Shown: positions 15,839 to 26,244, counted from the stretch's first letter. The stretch is 64,000 nt of DNA from Paraburkholderia susongensis (GCF_900177725.1 NZ_FXAT01000004.1:186001-250000); one strand, 5' to 3'. Made by a program: numbers and translations. The notes: generated by a model not told the origin, from the sequence alone.

Positions 15839-17027
15839 AGAAAAACGCCTGAATACCCGTCTGCGCCCGGCCGAGAATCAGCGCGTGAACGTCGTGCGTG
15901 CCTTCATACGTGTTCACGACTTCGAGATTCACGAGATGGCGGGCGATGCCGAACTCGTCCGAGATACCGTTGCCGCCGAGCATGTCGCGCGCGAGGCGGG
16001 CGATGTCGAGCGCCTTGCCGCACGAATTGCGCTTCATGATCGAGGTGATTTCGACAGCCGCGGTGCCTTCGTCCTTCATGCGGCCGAGGCGCAGCACACC
16101 TTGCAGTCCGAGCGTGATTTCCGTCTGCATGTCGGCGAGCTTCTTCTGGATCAGCTGGTTCGCGGCGAGCGGCCGGCCGAACTGCTTGCGATCGAGCACG
16201 TACTGACGCGCGGTATGCCAGCACGCCTCGGCGGCGCCGAGCGCGCCCCACGCGATGCCGTAGCGCGCCGAATTCAGACAGGTGAACGGACCGCGCAGAC
16301 CGCTCACGCCCGGCATGATGTTCTCTTGCGGCACGAACACTTCGTCGAGCACGATCTCGCCGGTGATCGACGAGCGCAGCCCCACCTTGCCGTGGATCGC
16401 CGGCGCCGACAGGCCCTTCCAGCCTTTCTCGAGGATGAAGCCGCGGATCGAGTCCTTGCCGTCTTCCTCGAGCTTCGCCCACACGACGAACACGTCGGCG
16501 ATCGGCGAGTTCGTGATCCACATCTTCGAGCCCGACAGCGAATAGCCGCCGTCCACTTTCTTCGCGCGCGTGACCATGCTGCCCGGATCGGAGCCGTGGT
16601 TCGGCTCGGTCAGGCCGAAGCAGCCGATCCACTCGCCGCGGGCGAGCTTCGGCAGATATTTTTCCTTCTGCTCCGGCGAGCCGAATTCGTGGATCGGCAC
16701 CATCACGAGCGACGATTGCACCGACATCATCGAGCGGTAGCCGGAATCGACGCGCTCCACTTCACGCGCGATCAGGCCATACGCGACATAGTTCAGGCCG
16801 GGGCCGCCGTATTGTTCGGGGATCGTCGGGCCGAGCAGGCCGAGTTCGCCCATTTCGCGAAAGATCTCGATGTCGGTCTTCTCGTGACGGAACGCTTCGA
16901 GCACGCGCGGCAGCAGCTTGTCTTGCGAGTAAGCCGCAGCGGCGTCGCGCACCATGCGTTCGTCTTCGGTGAGCTGCTGATCCAGCAGCAACGGGTCTTC
17001 CCAGTGAAACTGCGCGGCTACGGCCAT
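15837..17027 (-). CDS. gcdH: Glutaryl-CoA dehydrogenase
   Basis: This flavoenzyme oxidatively decarboxylates glutaryl-CoA to crotonyl-CoA in lysine, tryptophan and glutarate breakdown. The 396-aa acyl-CoA dehydrogenase has the GCDH-specific C-terminus [21 protein letters not shown], with the catalytic base at about Glu375. It also shows [16 protein letters not shown] and [20 protein letters not shown] at 17027 follows GGAGATACGTC; the upstream in-frame 24 codons are not family-like. A divergent IclR-type gene begins about 90 bp away. Confidence 0.93.
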   Translation of the reverse strand: MAVAAQFHWEDPLLLDQQLTEDERMVRDAAAAYSQDKLLPRVLEAFRHEKTDIEIFREMGELGLLGPTIPEQYGGPGLNYVAYGLIAREVERVDSGYRSMMSVQSSLVMVPIHEFGSPEQKEKYLPKLARGEWIGCFGLTEPNHGSDPGSMVTRAKKVDGGYSLSGSKMWITNSPIADVFVVWAKLEEDGKDSIRGFILEKGWKGLSAPAIHGKVGLRSSITGEIVLDEVFVPQENIMPGVSGLRGPFTCLNSARYGIAWGALGAAEACWHTARQYVLDRKQFGRPLAANQLIQKKLADMQTEITLGLQGVLRLGRMKDEGTAAVEITSIMKRNSCGKALDIARLARDMLGGNGISDEFGIARHLVNLEVVNTYEGTHDVHALILGRAQTGIQAFF

Positions 17028-17110
17028 GACGTATCTCCTGATTTTCCTGCTCGGTTCAAGCTTGACTAGAGTTCCGCTGTGAGGAACAATGTTTTGCAAA
17101 CGACACCCGA

Positions 17111-17908
17111 GTGTATCACCCTATGACGCTACCTTCCACTTTCTCCGCTCCGCTCGACGAACGCAAATTCGTCGTGGCCCTTGCACGCGGTCTGGACCTG
17201 CTGCGCGCATTCAGACCGGGCGAAACGATGCTCGGCAACCGCGATTTCGTCGAGCGCACGGGTTTGCCGAAGGCGACCGTCAATCGCCTCGCTTATACGC
17301 TGACCGTGCTCGGCTATTTGCGGCTCGATGAAACGCACGGCAAATATGCGCTCGACGCCGGCGTGCTGTCACTCGGTTTTGCGCTGCTCTCGGGCACCGA
17401 CACGCTCGAGCTTGCGCGCCCGCATCTGCGCTCGTTTGCGCGCGAGGTGGGCGCAGCGGTGTCGCTCGGTTGCCGCGATGGGCTCGACATGATTTATCTG
17501 GAGACGATCCGCAGCGAGACCGCGCTGACGCTCGGGCTCGCATCGGGCTCGAAGCTATCGATGCTGACAAGCTCGATGGGCCGCGCGTACCTGGCCGTGC
17601 AGCCGCTCGACGTGCGCACCGCGCTCATCGCCGAGTTGAAGAAGGCGGCGGGCAAGGCGGGGGCGGCGCTCGTCGCCGAGGCCGAAAAGGAAATCGCCGC
17701 GTTCGCGACCGAGCGCTGCTGCTATTCGTTTCGCTCGTGGCACGACGACGTCAACGCGGTCGCGGTGCCGTTTCGCGAACCGCGCGAAGGGGGCTGGCTC
17801 GTGCTCAGTTGCAGCGGGCCGGCGTCGTCGATGGGGGAAGAAGTGTTTCGCGAGAATGTCGCGCCGCGCTTGAAGGCGCTGGCACGGCGCCTGGGGGAGC
17901 CGGGTTGA
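17111..17908 (+). CDS. IclR family transcriptional regulator
   Basis: 265 aa (253 if started at 17123). The N-terminal winged helix is at about residues 20-80 ([25 protein letters not shown]). The C-terminal effector-binding domain has [20 protein letters not shown] and the typical IclR signature [19 protein letters not shown]. It is divergent from gcdH and so a candidate regulator of it. IclR proteins also often control aromatic catabolism, so the homogentisate genes 1.2 kb downstream are possible targets. Effector unknown. Confidence 0.9.
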   Translation: MYHPMTLPSTFSAPLDERKFVVALARGLDLLRAFRPGETMLGNRDFVERTGLPKATVNRLAYTLTVLGYLRLDETHGKYALDAGVLSLGFALLSGTDTLELARPHLRSFAREVGAAVSLGCRDGLDMIYLETIRSETALTLGLASGSKLSMLTSSMGRAYLAVQPLDVRTALIAELKKAAGKAGAALVAEAEKEIAAFATERCCYSFRSWHDDVNAVAVPFREPREGGWLVLSCSGPASSMGEEVFRENVAPRLKALARRLGEPG

Positions 17909-17934
17909 CGGTGCTCTTGAGCCCGCCAACACCT

Positions 17935-18768
17935 TCACGCCGCCCGGTCGTGATAATGCGCGGTGAACAGCGGCCCCTGCACGAAGCGCACGTCGTACTG
18001 CTGGAGCGCGAGGAACTGTGCGTCATCTATCACACGATTGAAAATCAGCGGCACGCGCAGCCGGTTTGCATAGCCGACTAGCGGTTTGACCGTCGCGTCG
18101 CGCAATGCGATCGCCGCATCCATCTTGATGAAGTCGAGCCGGGCTGTTTCGGACACCGACAGAATCTGCCCTGCGTTCGACAGATTGCCCGCGACCTTGA
18201 ACCCGTAGTGCTGATAGCTGCGCGTCAGATAACCAAGAAAAGTCTTGTGCGCGACCGCCGCCGCCGGCAGCTCGATCACCACCCGCGCCGGGTTCAATCC
18301 GAACGACACCAGCACGCTCGAAAAATGCCGGCCGTGGTCGTATTTCACGCTCTTCAGCAGCCGCTCGTGCACGCGCAGAAACAGCAGCCCATGCCGCTGC
18401 GCGCCGAAGAAATTGATTGCGTGCAGCGCGCGTGACATGCGGTCGAGTGCGACCAGCCGCTGATCGTCGGCGATCCGGTCGAATGGATCGAACACGTCGA
18501 ACGGCGGCGCGTCGAGCCGGTGTGTGACCGCCTGAAACCCGAGTTCGTCGCCGAAGCGGTCGACGCCTTCCGCGCCGCTCGAGAGCGACTGCGCGAGCGC
18601 ATGCACGCTGATGTCGAAGATCGGTTCGTAGGCGCTCGCGAGTTCGATGCCGTCGAAGCGCGCGAGCGCGATGCCGCCGTGCGCGCCTTCTCCCATTACC
18701 AGATGCTCGCCGAGAAACGGGTGATGGGAGGCGCGAGCGATGAGATCGGGGATGGTCGGCGGAATCAT
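17935..18768 (-). CDS. EAL-domain protein with degenerate active site
   Basis: 277 aa that align by eye to the EAL phosphodiesterase fold: YEPIFDI near the N-terminus, RVVIELPAAAV, YGFKVAGNLSNAG, LDFIKMD and a C-terminal VRFVQGPLF (usual QGYxF). The signature Glu-Ala-Leu triad is absent, with HALAQSL in that area. The usual DDFG metal site is AGNLSN. It is therefore probably not an active c-di-GMP phosphodiesterase. It may instead bind ligand or protein. No GGDEF, PAS or membrane segment is seen. Confidence 0.75.
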   Translation of the reverse strand: MIPPTIPDLIARASHHPFLGEHLVMGEGAHGGIALARFDGIELASAYEPIFDISVHALAQSLSSGAEGVDRFGDELGFQAVTHRLDAPPFDVFDPFDRIADDQRLVALDRMSRALHAINFFGAQRHGLLFLRVHERLLKSVKYDHGRHFSSVLVSFGLNPARVVIELPAAAVAHKTFLGYLTRSYQHYGFKVAGNLSNAGQILSVSETARLDFIKMDAAIALRDATVKPLVGYANRLRVPLIFNRVIDDAQFLALQQYDVRFVQGPLFTAHYHDRAA

Positions 18769-19168
18769 GAAATCGGATCAGTGGCGGCGATGGACGCGCA
18801 TCCGGCGCGTGGCACAACGCGACGCGATTGGCGCATGCCTTGATGGTAGCAGTCCGCGCCGCGCGCACATGAACAAAATGTTCATAACGTTATCGGCCGA
18901 ACCCCAGTCCGGGTGGGCGGCGCGGAGTATGCGGGCCGATTTGGGAGCCGCGTTGAGAGTCGCTTTGGGAGCTGCGTTGGGAGTGGATTCGGGGCCGATT
19001 GAGGACGGATTTTCCCAACCTACCTCCAGGGTATACGTTAATTTCACTATTCGTAATTAGTTTTACTATACGTAAATTCCAGCGCGACAGCGATGATCGG
19101 GCGCGCTTGCGCAGAGTTGCCGCCACGCGTGCGGCAGCCAGTCCAGTCAGGGTGAAGGAGACGACCGA
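18769..19168. other. Control region upstream of the aromatic-acid transporter and hmgA operon
   Basis: No gene is evident. The left half is GC-rich with short GGGAG repeats. The right half holds an A+T-rich block with three related repeats (listed separately), followed by the transporter's GGAG ribosome-binding site. Confidence 0.6.
19032..19078 (+). promoter_or_regulatory. Triple TATWCGTWAWT repeat, probable operator
   Basis: TATACGTTAATT (19032), TATTCGTAATTA (19048) and TATACGTAAATT (19067) lie in one A+T-rich stretch in an otherwise GC-rich region. The third begins about 100 bp before the transporter start codon. The arrangement suggests cooperative regulator binding over the promoter of the transporter-hmgA-fahA operon. 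Confidence 0.5.
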
Positions 19169-20539
19169 ATGAGTGCCAAACCCGCCGCGGCTCACGCTGC
19201 TGCCAATGTCATCGAAGTCGAGCACGTGCTCGCCGAAACGCATCGCCCGGCTTTCCAGGCGATGCTGCTCGCGCTGTGCGGGCTGTGTCTCCTGATCGAC
19301 GGTTTCGACGCCCAGGCGATGGGCTACGTCGCGCCGAGCGTGATCGCCGAATGGAACGTTGCGAAAACGTCGCTCGGTCCGGTGTTCAGCGCGAGCCTGT
19401 TCGGCATGCTGCTGGGCGCGCTCGGCCTCTCGGTGCTGGCCGACCGCATCGGCCGCCGGCCGGTGCTGATCGGCGCGACGTTCTTCTTCTCGTTGTCGAT
19501 GCTCGCGACGCCCTTCGTCGCGACGATTCCCGCGCTGATCGCGCTGCGCTTCATCACCGGCCTCGGGCTCGGCTGCATCATGCCGAACGCCATGGCGCTG
19601 GTCGGCGAATTCTCGACCCCCGCGCATCGCGTCAAGCGCATGATGCTGGTGTCGTGCGGCTTCACGCTCGGCGCGGCGCTCGGCGGCTTCGTCAGCGCCG
19701 CGCTGATTCCGGCCTACGGCTGGCGCGCGGTATTCTGGGTGGGCGGCGCGGTGCCGCTGCTGCTCGCGTTCGCGATGTTGGCGATCCTGCCGGAGTCGCT
19801 GCAGTTTCTCGTGTTGAAGGGCCGCAGCGAGCGCGCGTTGAGCTGGCTCGCGAAGTTCAATCCGGCCCTGCCGATCGACGCGAACACCCGCGTCGTGGTG
19901 CGCGAGAAACGCAGCGACGGCGCGCCGGTCGCCGAGCTGTTCCGCGCGGGCCGCGGCCCGGTCACGGTCATTCTCTGGGCGATCAGCTTCATGAACCTGA
20001 TCGTGCTGTACTTCCTGTCGAACTGGTTGCCGACCGTGATGCGCGATGCCGGCTATACGCCGGGCACGGCGGTGATCGTCGGCACGGTGCTGCAGACGGG
20101 CGGCGTGATCGGCACCGTGATGCTCGGCTGGTTCATCGAGCGCGCAGGCTTCGTGCGGGTGCTGTTCGCGTGCTTCGCGGCGGCCGCGTTCGCGGTCGGC
20201 ACGATCGGCGTGGTTGCGCATGCGTTGCCGTGGCTGCTCGTCGTCGTGTTTGCGGGCGGCTTCTGCGTGGTCGGCGGACAGCCGGCGGTCAACGCGCTCG
20301 CCGGCCACTTCTATCCGACCGCGTTGCGCTCGACGGGCATCGGCTGGAGTCTCGGCATCGGCCGGATCGGCTCGGTGATCGGGCCGCTCGTCGGCGGTCA
20401 GCTGATCGCGCTGAACTGGTCGAATGCTTCGCTGTTCCATGCCGCGGCCGTGCCGGTGGTGTGCTCGGCGTTACTCGTGGTGGCGCTGGCGGGCGCGACG
20501 CGGCAACGCGGCCGCGCGGCCGAAGCGGAACCGGCCTGA
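19169..20539 (+). CDS. MFS aromatic acid:H+ symporter (AAHS family, PcaK-like)
   Basis: A 456-aa, 12-helix transporter. The first helix carries LLIDGFDAQAMGY, matching the DGFD signature of aromatic acid:H+ symporters. The loop 2-3 motif is LADRIGRRPVLIG. ATG at 19169 is preceded by AAGGAG. The operon-like spacing to hmgA (78 bp) suggests uptake of homogentisate, a hydroxyphenylacetate or a related acid. The exact substrate is not visible. Confidence 0.85.
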   Translation: MSAKPAAAHAAANVIEVEHVLAETHRPAFQAMLLALCGLCLLIDGFDAQAMGYVAPSVIAEWNVAKTSLGPVFSASLFGMLLGALGLSVLADRIGRRPVLIGATFFFSLSMLATPFVATIPALIALRFITGLGLGCIMPNAMALVGEFSTPAHRVKRMMLVSCGFTLGAALGGFVSAALIPAYGWRAVFWVGGAVPLLLAFAMLAILPESLQFLVLKGRSERALSWLAKFNPALPIDANTRVVVREKRSDGAPVAELFRAGRGPVTVILWAISFMNLIVLYFLSNWLPTVMRDAGYTPGTAVIVGTVLQTGGVIGTVMLGWFIERAGFVRVLFACFAAAAFAVGTIGVVAHALPWLLVVVFAGGFCVVGGQPAVNALAGHFYPTALRSTGIGWSLGIGRIGSVIGPLVGGQLIALNWSNASLFHAAAVPVVCSALLVVALAGATRQRGRAAEAEPA

Positions 20540-20560
20540 TTGCAAAGATCGTGTATCAAA

Positions 20561-20600
20561 AGAGAAACAGCAGAGAAAGAACAGAGAAACAGCAGAGAAA
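20561..20600 (+). repeat. Direct repeat AGAGAAACAGCAGAGAAA x2 before hmgA
   Basis: An 18-bp unit occurs at 20561-20578 and 20583-20600, 22 bp apart, itself built of CAGAGAAA-like subunits. It fills the gap between the transporter stop and the hmgA ribosome-binding site. It is purine-rich and unstructured on the mRNA. Confidence 0.7.
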
Positions 20601-20617
20601 CTCGCGGAGAACCTTGT

Positions 20618-21976
20618 ATGGATACCTCAACACGCACGCCGGCCGCCGCGCGCTTGCGGCCTGAAATCGAGCCGGGCTATCAGTCCGGTTTCGCGAACGA
20701 GTTCGCGACCGAGGCTTTGCCGGGCGCGCTGCCGAGCGGCCGCAATTCACCGCAGCGCGCGGCTTATGGGCTCTACGCCGAGCAGATTTCGGGCACCGCG
20801 TTTACCGCGCCGCGCGGCCACAACCGCCGCTCGTGGCTGTACCGGATTCGCCCGGCGGCCGTGCACAAGCCGTTCACCGCGATGCCTTCGGCGCGGCTCG
20901 TCGCCAATTTCGCCGCGACTTCCGCCGACGTGCCGCCCACGCCGCCGAACCAGCTGCGCTGGGATCCGCTGCCGATGCCCACCGCGCCGACCGATTTCAT
21001 CGACGGCTGGATCACGATGGCGGGCAACGGCGCGGCCGAAGCGATGAACGGCTGCGCGATCCATCTGTATGCGGCGAACCGCTCGATGCAGGACCGCTTC
21101 TTCTACAGCGCCGACGGCGAGCTGCTAATCGTGCCGCAGGAAGGGCGTCTGCATATCGCGACTGAAATGGGCCGCCTCGATATCGAGCCGTTCGAGATCG
21201 CGGTGATTCCGCGCGGCGTGCGTTTCGCGGTGAGCCTGCCGGACGGCAGCGCGCGCGGCTATATCTGCGAGAACTTCGGCGCGTTGCTGCGTTTGCCGGA
21301 GCTGGGCCCGATCGGCTCGAACGGTCTCGCCAATCCGCGCGACTTCCTCACGCCGCATGCCGCGTATGAAGACCGCGAGGGCGCGTTCGAACTCGTCGCG
21401 AAGATGAACGGCCACCTGTGGCGCGCGGACATCGGCCATTCGCCGCTCGACGTGGTCGCGTGGCACGGCAACTACGCGCCGTACAAATACGACCTGCGCC
21501 GCTTCAACACGATCGGCTCGATCAGCTACGACCACCCGGACCCGTCGATCTTTCTGGTGCTGCAATCGCAAAGCGATACGCCGGGCGTCGACACGATCGA
21601 TTTCGTGATCTTCCCGCCGCGCTGGCTCGCCGCCGAAGATACGTTCCGCCCGCCGTGGTTCCATCGCAACGTCGCGAGCGAGTTCATGGGCCTCGTGCAC
21701 GGCGTCTACGACGCGAAGGCCGAGGGCTTCATGCCGGGCGGCGCGAGTCTGCACAACTGCATGTCGGGTCACGGCCCGGACGCGGACACGTTCGAGAAAG
21801 CCTCGCATGCCGATACGTCGAAGCCGCACAAGGTCGGCGACACGATGGCCTTCATGTTCGAGACGCGTACGCTCATCAAGCCGACGCGTTTCGCGCTCGA
21901 AGCCGCGCAATTGCAGGCGCATTACTACGAGTGCTGGCAAGGTCTCAAGAAACACTTCAATCCGGAGCAACGATGA
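20618..21976 (+). CDS. hmgA: Homogentisate 1,2-dioxygenase
   Basis: Opens the ring of homogentisate to maleylacetoacetate in tyrosine and phenylalanine catabolism. The 452-aa protein has the iron ligands His349, Glu355 ([11 protein letters not shown]) and His385 (MSGHGPD), spaced exactly as in the human enzyme (335/341/371). The N-terminus [19 protein letters not shown] is diagnostic. ATG at 20618 follows GGAGAACCTTGT; the upstream 26 in-frame codons come from the repeat region. Its stop overlaps the fahA start. Confidence 0.98.
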   Translation: MDTSTRTPAAARLRPEIEPGYQSGFANEFATEALPGALPSGRNSPQRAAYGLYAEQISGTAFTAPRGHNRRSWLYRIRPAAVHKPFTAMPSARLVANFAATSADVPPTPPNQLRWDPLPMPTAPTDFIDGWITMAGNGAAEAMNGCAIHLYAANRSMQDRFFYSADGELLIVPQEGRLHIATEMGRLDIEPFEIAVIPRGVRFAVSLPDGSARGYICENFGALLRLPELGPIGSNGLANPRDFLTPHAAYEDREGAFELVAKMNGHLWRADIGHSPLDVVAWHGNYAPYKYDLRRFNTIGSISYDHPDPSIFLVLQSQSDTPGVDTIDFVIFPPRWLAAEDTFRPPWFHRNVASEFMGLVHGVYDAKAEGFMPGGASLHNCMSGHGPDADTFEKASHADTSKPHKVGDTMAFMFETRTLIKPTRFALEAAQLQAHYYECWQGLKKHFNPEQR

Positions 21977-23271
21977 ACGCGGTGAACGATCTTCAGGCGA
22001 CGCTCGATCCGTCGCGCAAGAGCTGGGTCGAGTCGGCCAACGACCCGGCCAGCGACTTTCCGATCCAGAACCTGCCGTTCGGCATTTTCAGCGAGCGTCA
22101 GAACGACGCGCGCCGCGTGGGCGTCGCGATCGGCGACATGATCGTCGATCTCGCCGCGTTGCAGGCGGCGGGTCTCCTGAGCACGCCGGCGCAGGGCGTA
22201 TTCGCGCGCGATGCGTTGAACGACTTCATCGCGCTCGGCCGCGATGCGTGGCGCAGCGTGCGCATCCAGTTGAGCCAGCTGCTCGCGCGCGACGCCGCGA
22301 AGCTGCGCGATGACGCCGCGTTGCGCGCGAAGACGCTCGTGCGCCAGGCTGACGCGCGCCTGCATCTGCCGGTGCAGATTCCGGGCTACACCGATTTCTA
22401 TTCGTCGAAGGAGCACGCGACCAACGTTGGCTCGATGTTTCGCGATCCGAAGAATGCGCTGCTGCCGAACTGGTCGGAGATGCCGATCGGCTACAACGGG
22501 CGCGCGTCGTCGGTCGTCGTGAGCGGCACGCCGGTGCGGCGTCCGAACGGTCAGCTGAAGCTGCCGGATCAGGAGCGTCCGGTGTTCGGCGCGTGCCGCA
22601 AGCTCGATATCGAACTGGAGACGGGCTTCATCATCGGCGGCGGCAATGCGTTGGGCGAGCCGATTGCCTGTGGCGATGCCGAGGCGCACATCTTCGGCAT
22701 GGTGCTGTTGAACGACTGGAGCGCGCGCGACATCCAGCAATGGGAATACGTGCCGCTCGGCCCCTTCAACGCGAAGACCTTCGCGACGACGATCTCGCCG
22801 TGGGTCGTCACGCTCGACGCGCTCGAACCGTTCCGCGTCGCGCAGCCGGTGCAGGAGCCGCAGCCGCTCGCGTATCTGCGGCATGACGGCGAGCATGCGT
22901 TCGACATTCACCTCGAAGTCACGTTGCGTGCGCAACACGCGCGCGAGGCGAGCACGATCACGCGCACCAACTTCAAACACATGTACTGGACGATGGCGCA
23001 GCAACTCGCGCATCACACGGTGTCGGGCTGCAACACGCGGGTCGGCGACCTGATGGGCTCGGGCACGATCAGCGGACCGACCGACGATTCGTACGGGAGC
23101 CTGCTCGAGTTGACGTGGAACGGCAAGAAGCCGCTGGCGTTGAAGGAGGGCGGTACACGCGCGTTTATCGAGGACGGCGATGAGTTGACGCTCGTCGGCT
23201 GGTGCCAGGGCGACGGGTATCGCGTGGGATTCGGCGCGTGTACGGGAGAGATTCTGCCGGCGCGAGGTTGA
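21973..23271 (+). CDS. fahA: Fumarylacetoacetase
   Basis: Hydrolyses fumarylacetoacetate to fumarate and acetoacetate, the final step after HmgA. The 432-aa protein starts at ATG 21973, overlapping the hmgA stop (ATGA). It shows the N-terminal SH3-like domain with [10 protein letters not shown] and the catalytic domain with [28 protein letters not shown] and [17 protein letters not shown]. No maleylacetoacetate isomerase gene is adjacent. It must be elsewhere or glutathione does the step non-enzymatically. Confidence 0.97.
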   Translation: MNAVNDLQATLDPSRKSWVESANDPASDFPIQNLPFGIFSERQNDARRVGVAIGDMIVDLAALQAAGLLSTPAQGVFARDALNDFIALGRDAWRSVRIQLSQLLARDAAKLRDDAALRAKTLVRQADARLHLPVQIPGYTDFYSSKEHATNVGSMFRDPKNALLPNWSEMPIGYNGRASSVVVSGTPVRRPNGQLKLPDQERPVFGACRKLDIELETGFIIGGGNALGEPIACGDAEAHIFGMVLLNDWSARDIQQWEYVPLGPFNAKTFATTISPWVVTLDALEPFRVAQPVQEPQPLAYLRHDGEHAFDIHLEVTLRAQHAREASTITRTNFKHMYWTMAQQLAHHTVSGCNTRVGDLMGSGTISGPTDDSYGSLLELTWNGKKPLALKEGGTRAFIEDGDELTLVGWCQGDGYRVGFGACTGEILPARG

Positions 23272-23315
23272 GCGCGAAGCTGAGCGTGAGGCGCGCACGC
23301 CTCGCCCCTCACCCC

Positions 23316-24956
23316 TCATCCCTTCAACAAGCCGAACACCGCGACCCCATTCGTCGTGCCGACATAGACCTTGCCGTTCGCGATCATCGGCGTGATGAAT
23401 TTGTTGCCCGCGCCGAACTGATCGCGCGTGCCCATCTGGTTGCTGTTGTACAGCTCGGCGAGACTGATCGGGTCGAACGCATGCAGGGCCGCGACGCTGC
23501 CGTTTTCGGCGGCCCACACGATGCCGTTCGCGCTACCGTTCGCCGAGATGCTCGGTGTCGTGCCCGGATAGGCGAAGGTCATCGCGCTCTGCGCGGTTGG
23601 CGTGCTCGACAGCTTCGCGCTGGTCACGGTGAAGGCCTTCAGATGATCGCCGACCGAGCCGAAGTAGACGCGCCCGTTGAAATACGCGGGCATGCCGAAC
23701 TCGCCGCCGATCAACTGCGCCGGGATCTCCTGATAGATGCTGTCGCCCGACGCGTTGAACTTGCCCATCGAGTCGCGGCTCAGCACGTAGATGATGTCGT
23801 CCTTGCCCGCGCCGAGCGCCAGATGCTGCACGGCGCCGTTCGCGTCGGTGAGATCCGGCAGCACGAGTGCGCCGCCGGAGCCGAGGTCGATGTCGCCGGC
23901 GGACTCCTGCACGGTATTCGACATCGCGAAGTAGTCCGCGACCGACAGTCCGCCCGCCGTGCCGAGCTTCAGGAACGCATTGCCGAAGTCGTTGCTGGCC
24001 GGAAAGCCGCTCGCGGTGAGCGTGGTGTCGAACGTGCCGTTGGCGTCGAGCAGATAGATCGACGAGCCGTCCGACGCCGGCCCCGCGCCGCTCATCCAGA
24101 TCGCGCCGCCCAGGCCGTTCGGCGTGACGTTGAGCACGGTGGTCTGCTGCAACGTGTCGGCGCCGTAGCCCATGATCCAGCCTGTATAGCCGCCGTCGTC
24201 GCAGTGCGAGGTCCACGCCGTGTAGAGCACGTTGCCGAGCAGCAGCAGGCCCGCGCGCTCCGCATACAACGACGGCGTGAACGGCACGTTCCCATTCATA
24301 CTGCTCGCGCCCGTGCCCGGGTAGGTGGCGGCGACTTCGGTGGGACCGTTCAGCAGCTCGGCACCAGTCGCGAGGTCGAGCGCGTGGATGCGCTGATGGT
24401 AGGCGCCGCTCGCGTCCTTCGTCATCGCGACGACGTAGATCGTGCCGTGCGTTCCGCGCGAACGGTCGATCACCGGTGTCGACGTGATGCCGATTTCCTG
24501 AGTGATCTGGCCGCAGCCGAGATCGTCGCTCGGTGTTTCGCCGCTGTTTAGCGTGCGGGCCTGCCACAGTGTCGCGCCGCTGTCGGCATCGAACGCGAAG
24601 ACGCTGTCGTGTTCGGTCACGACGTAGAGCACGTTGCGCGTGCCGCCCGCGATCGGCAGCGAGCCGACGAAGAGCGGCTGCGCGTCGACCTTGCCGTCGA
24701 CGCTAAAAAAGCCGACCTTGCCGAACGTCGACGCCGTCACGTTGGCGGGTGTCAGGGTGGTTTCGCTAAGGTTCTGGCCGGTGCGCGCGATGTCGTTGTG
24801 ATAGGTGAGCACGGCTGCCATCGCGGTGCCGCCCGGCGAGGTGCCCGTGCCGCCGCCCCCACCGCCTCCGCCGCCGCAGTTCGCGGCTGCGATCGAGGCT
24901 ATCGCGATTGCCGCGGCCAACAGGCAGACACGGCGCAACACGCGCGGAGATACCAT
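23316..24956 (-). CDS. Secreted PQQ-type beta-propeller (quinoprotein-like) lipoprotein, function unknown
   Basis: About 546 aa. The signal peptide is hydrophobic with a Cys followed by nine glycines (ANCGGGGGGGGG), suggesting a lipoprotein with a flexible linker. The body has repeated propeller-like units: VLYVVTEHDSVFAFDADSGA, IYVVAMTKDASG, GIVWAAENGSVAALHAFD and GKVYVGTTNGVAVFG. The frame is open 21 codons upstream of ATG 24956. There are no clear PQQ-dehydrogenase catalytic residues, so a structural or binding role is as likely as an enzymatic one. Convergent with fahA. Confidence 0.75.
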   Translation of the reverse strand: MVSPRVLRRVCLLAAAIAIASIAAANCGGGGGGGGGTGTSPGGTAMAAVLTYHNDIARTGQNLSETTLTPANVTASTFGKVGFFSVDGKVDAQPLFVGSLPIAGGTRNVLYVVTEHDSVFAFDADSGATLWQARTLNSGETPSDDLGCGQITQEIGITSTPVIDRSRGTHGTIYVVAMTKDASGAYHQRIHALDLATGAELLNGPTEVAATYPGTGASSMNGNVPFTPSLYAERAGLLLLGNVLYTAWTSHCDDGGYTGWIMGYGADTLQQTTVLNVTPNGLGGAIWMSGAGPASDGSSIYLLDANGTFDTTLTASGFPASNDFGNAFLKLGTAGGLSVADYFAMSNTVQESAGDIDLGSGGALVLPDLTDANGAVQHLALGAGKDDIIYVLSRDSMGKFNASGDSIYQEIPAQLIGGEFGMPAYFNGRVYFGSVGDHLKAFTVTSAKLSSTPTAQSAMTFAYPGTTPSISANGSANGIVWAAENGSVAALHAFDPISLAELYNSNQMGTRDQFGAGNKFITPMIANGKVYVGTTNGVAVFGLLKG

Positions 24957-25083
24957 GGCGGACTCCCCGTTGCTTGCGACGGCGCCATGAAATATGGACC
25001 GCCTGGCGAAATGCCGCACAACGTGGGTTGAAGATTAGCACCCTGCGTATGGATCGCAAGCGCCGGCAATTGGCGCTCCTTCA

Positions 25084-26244
25084 TCAACTCGCCGCTTGCA
25101 GCACCATCCGCCGGCGCTCCCACCACGCCGCCACGAGAAACGCGAGCGCGGCGAAGAGCAGCACGCCAACCATCGCATCGTTGCCGACGCTCTTCATCAA
25201 TGCGCCGGCCACGAGCGGACCGCCGAAGCTGGCTGCGCTCCACGACGCGCCGATCAGCGAACTCGCGGACACCAGCGCGACGCCGCGAAAACGCTCCCCG
25301 CACGCCACGAGCGAGAGCGTATAGATCGCACCCGCAGCCGCGCCGAGCACATAGAGCAGAGGCCAGCGCAGCCACGGCGAACTCATCGCCCATGGCAGCA
25401 ACGGCAGCAGCGCCACGACCACGACCCCGCAGCCGATATGCACGCGCTCGCGCCCGAGCCGGTCCGCGAGCCAGCCGATCGGAAACTGCATCGTCGTGTC
25501 GCCGAGCAGCAGCGCCGAGGCGAACAGCACCGCCACCTCGCTCGTGATCCCATGCGACATCGCGAAGAGCGGCAGCAGCGACAGCGCGATCGTGTCGAAG
25601 AGCGCGAAAAAGCCGGTGCCGATCACGAGCGCGGGCATCCGCGGCAGCACGCGGCGCCAGCCGCCATGTTCCGCATGCTCTTCGCTCGACGCCAGCGGCG
25701 CGCTGCGGATCGTCGCGAGCAACGGCAGCGCAAGCAGAAAAATCGCGCCGCACAGCAGGAAGCGCACCTGCGGGAAGTCGGCGATCTGGCTCACCAGCAC
25801 CGGCCCCGACATCTGGAACAGCGTGAAGTTGGTCGCGTAGATCGCGATCACGCGGCCGCGCGACGCGTCGTCGGCGAGCTGGTTGACCCACGCCTCGCTG
25901 ATCGTGAAAAGCAGCATCAGCGCCGCGCCGCACAGCACGCGCAACAACGCCCATAGCCAAAGGTTCGTGGTGAGCTGCATCAGCGCGGTCGCGAACGCCA
26001 CTGTCAGCACTGCGCCGACGATCACCTGGCGGCCGCCGAAACGCGCCGCGATCCAGCCGGTGAGCGGCACGATGGCGAGACCGCCGCCCGCCTGCGCGGC
26101 GGTCAGCAGGCCGACCACGTCGGTGCCGTAGCCCGCTTGCGTGAGCGCGAGGGCGGTGAGGGGCAGCGTCGCGCCGCTGCCGAGTCCGACTACGGCGACG
26201 CTCAGAATCAACGCGAGGAAATCGCGGGTGAAGATGACTTTCAT
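25084..26244 (-). CDS. MFS transporter (YcaD/UMF-like sugar or drug exporter type)
   Basis: A 386-aa, 12-helix protein starting at ATG 26244 (MKVIFTRDFLALILSVAVVG). The same frame is open much further upstream to 27285, but that part is antisense to the next MFS gene and is not protein-like. Signature loops are GWIAARFGGRQVIVGA and GWLADRLGRERVHIG. Substrate unknown. It lies 126 bp downstream of another MFS gene on the same strand. Confidence 0.8.
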   Translation of the reverse strand: MKVIFTRDFLALILSVAVVGLGSGATLPLTALALTQAGYGTDVVGLLTAAQAGGGLAIVPLTGWIAARFGGRQVIVGAVLTVAFATALMQLTTNLWLWALLRVLCGAALMLLFTISEAWVNQLADDASRGRVIAIYATNFTLFQMSGPVLVSQIADFPQVRFLLCGAIFLLALPLLATIRSAPLASSEEHAEHGGWRRVLPRMPALVIGTGFFALFDTIALSLLPLFAMSHGITSEVAVLFASALLLGDTTMQFPIGWLADRLGRERVHIGCGVVVVALLPLLPWAMSSPWLRWPLLYVLGAAAGAIYTLSLVACGERFRGVALVSASSLIGASWSAASFGGPLVAGALMKSVGNDAMVGVLLFAALAFLVAAWWERRRMVLQAAS

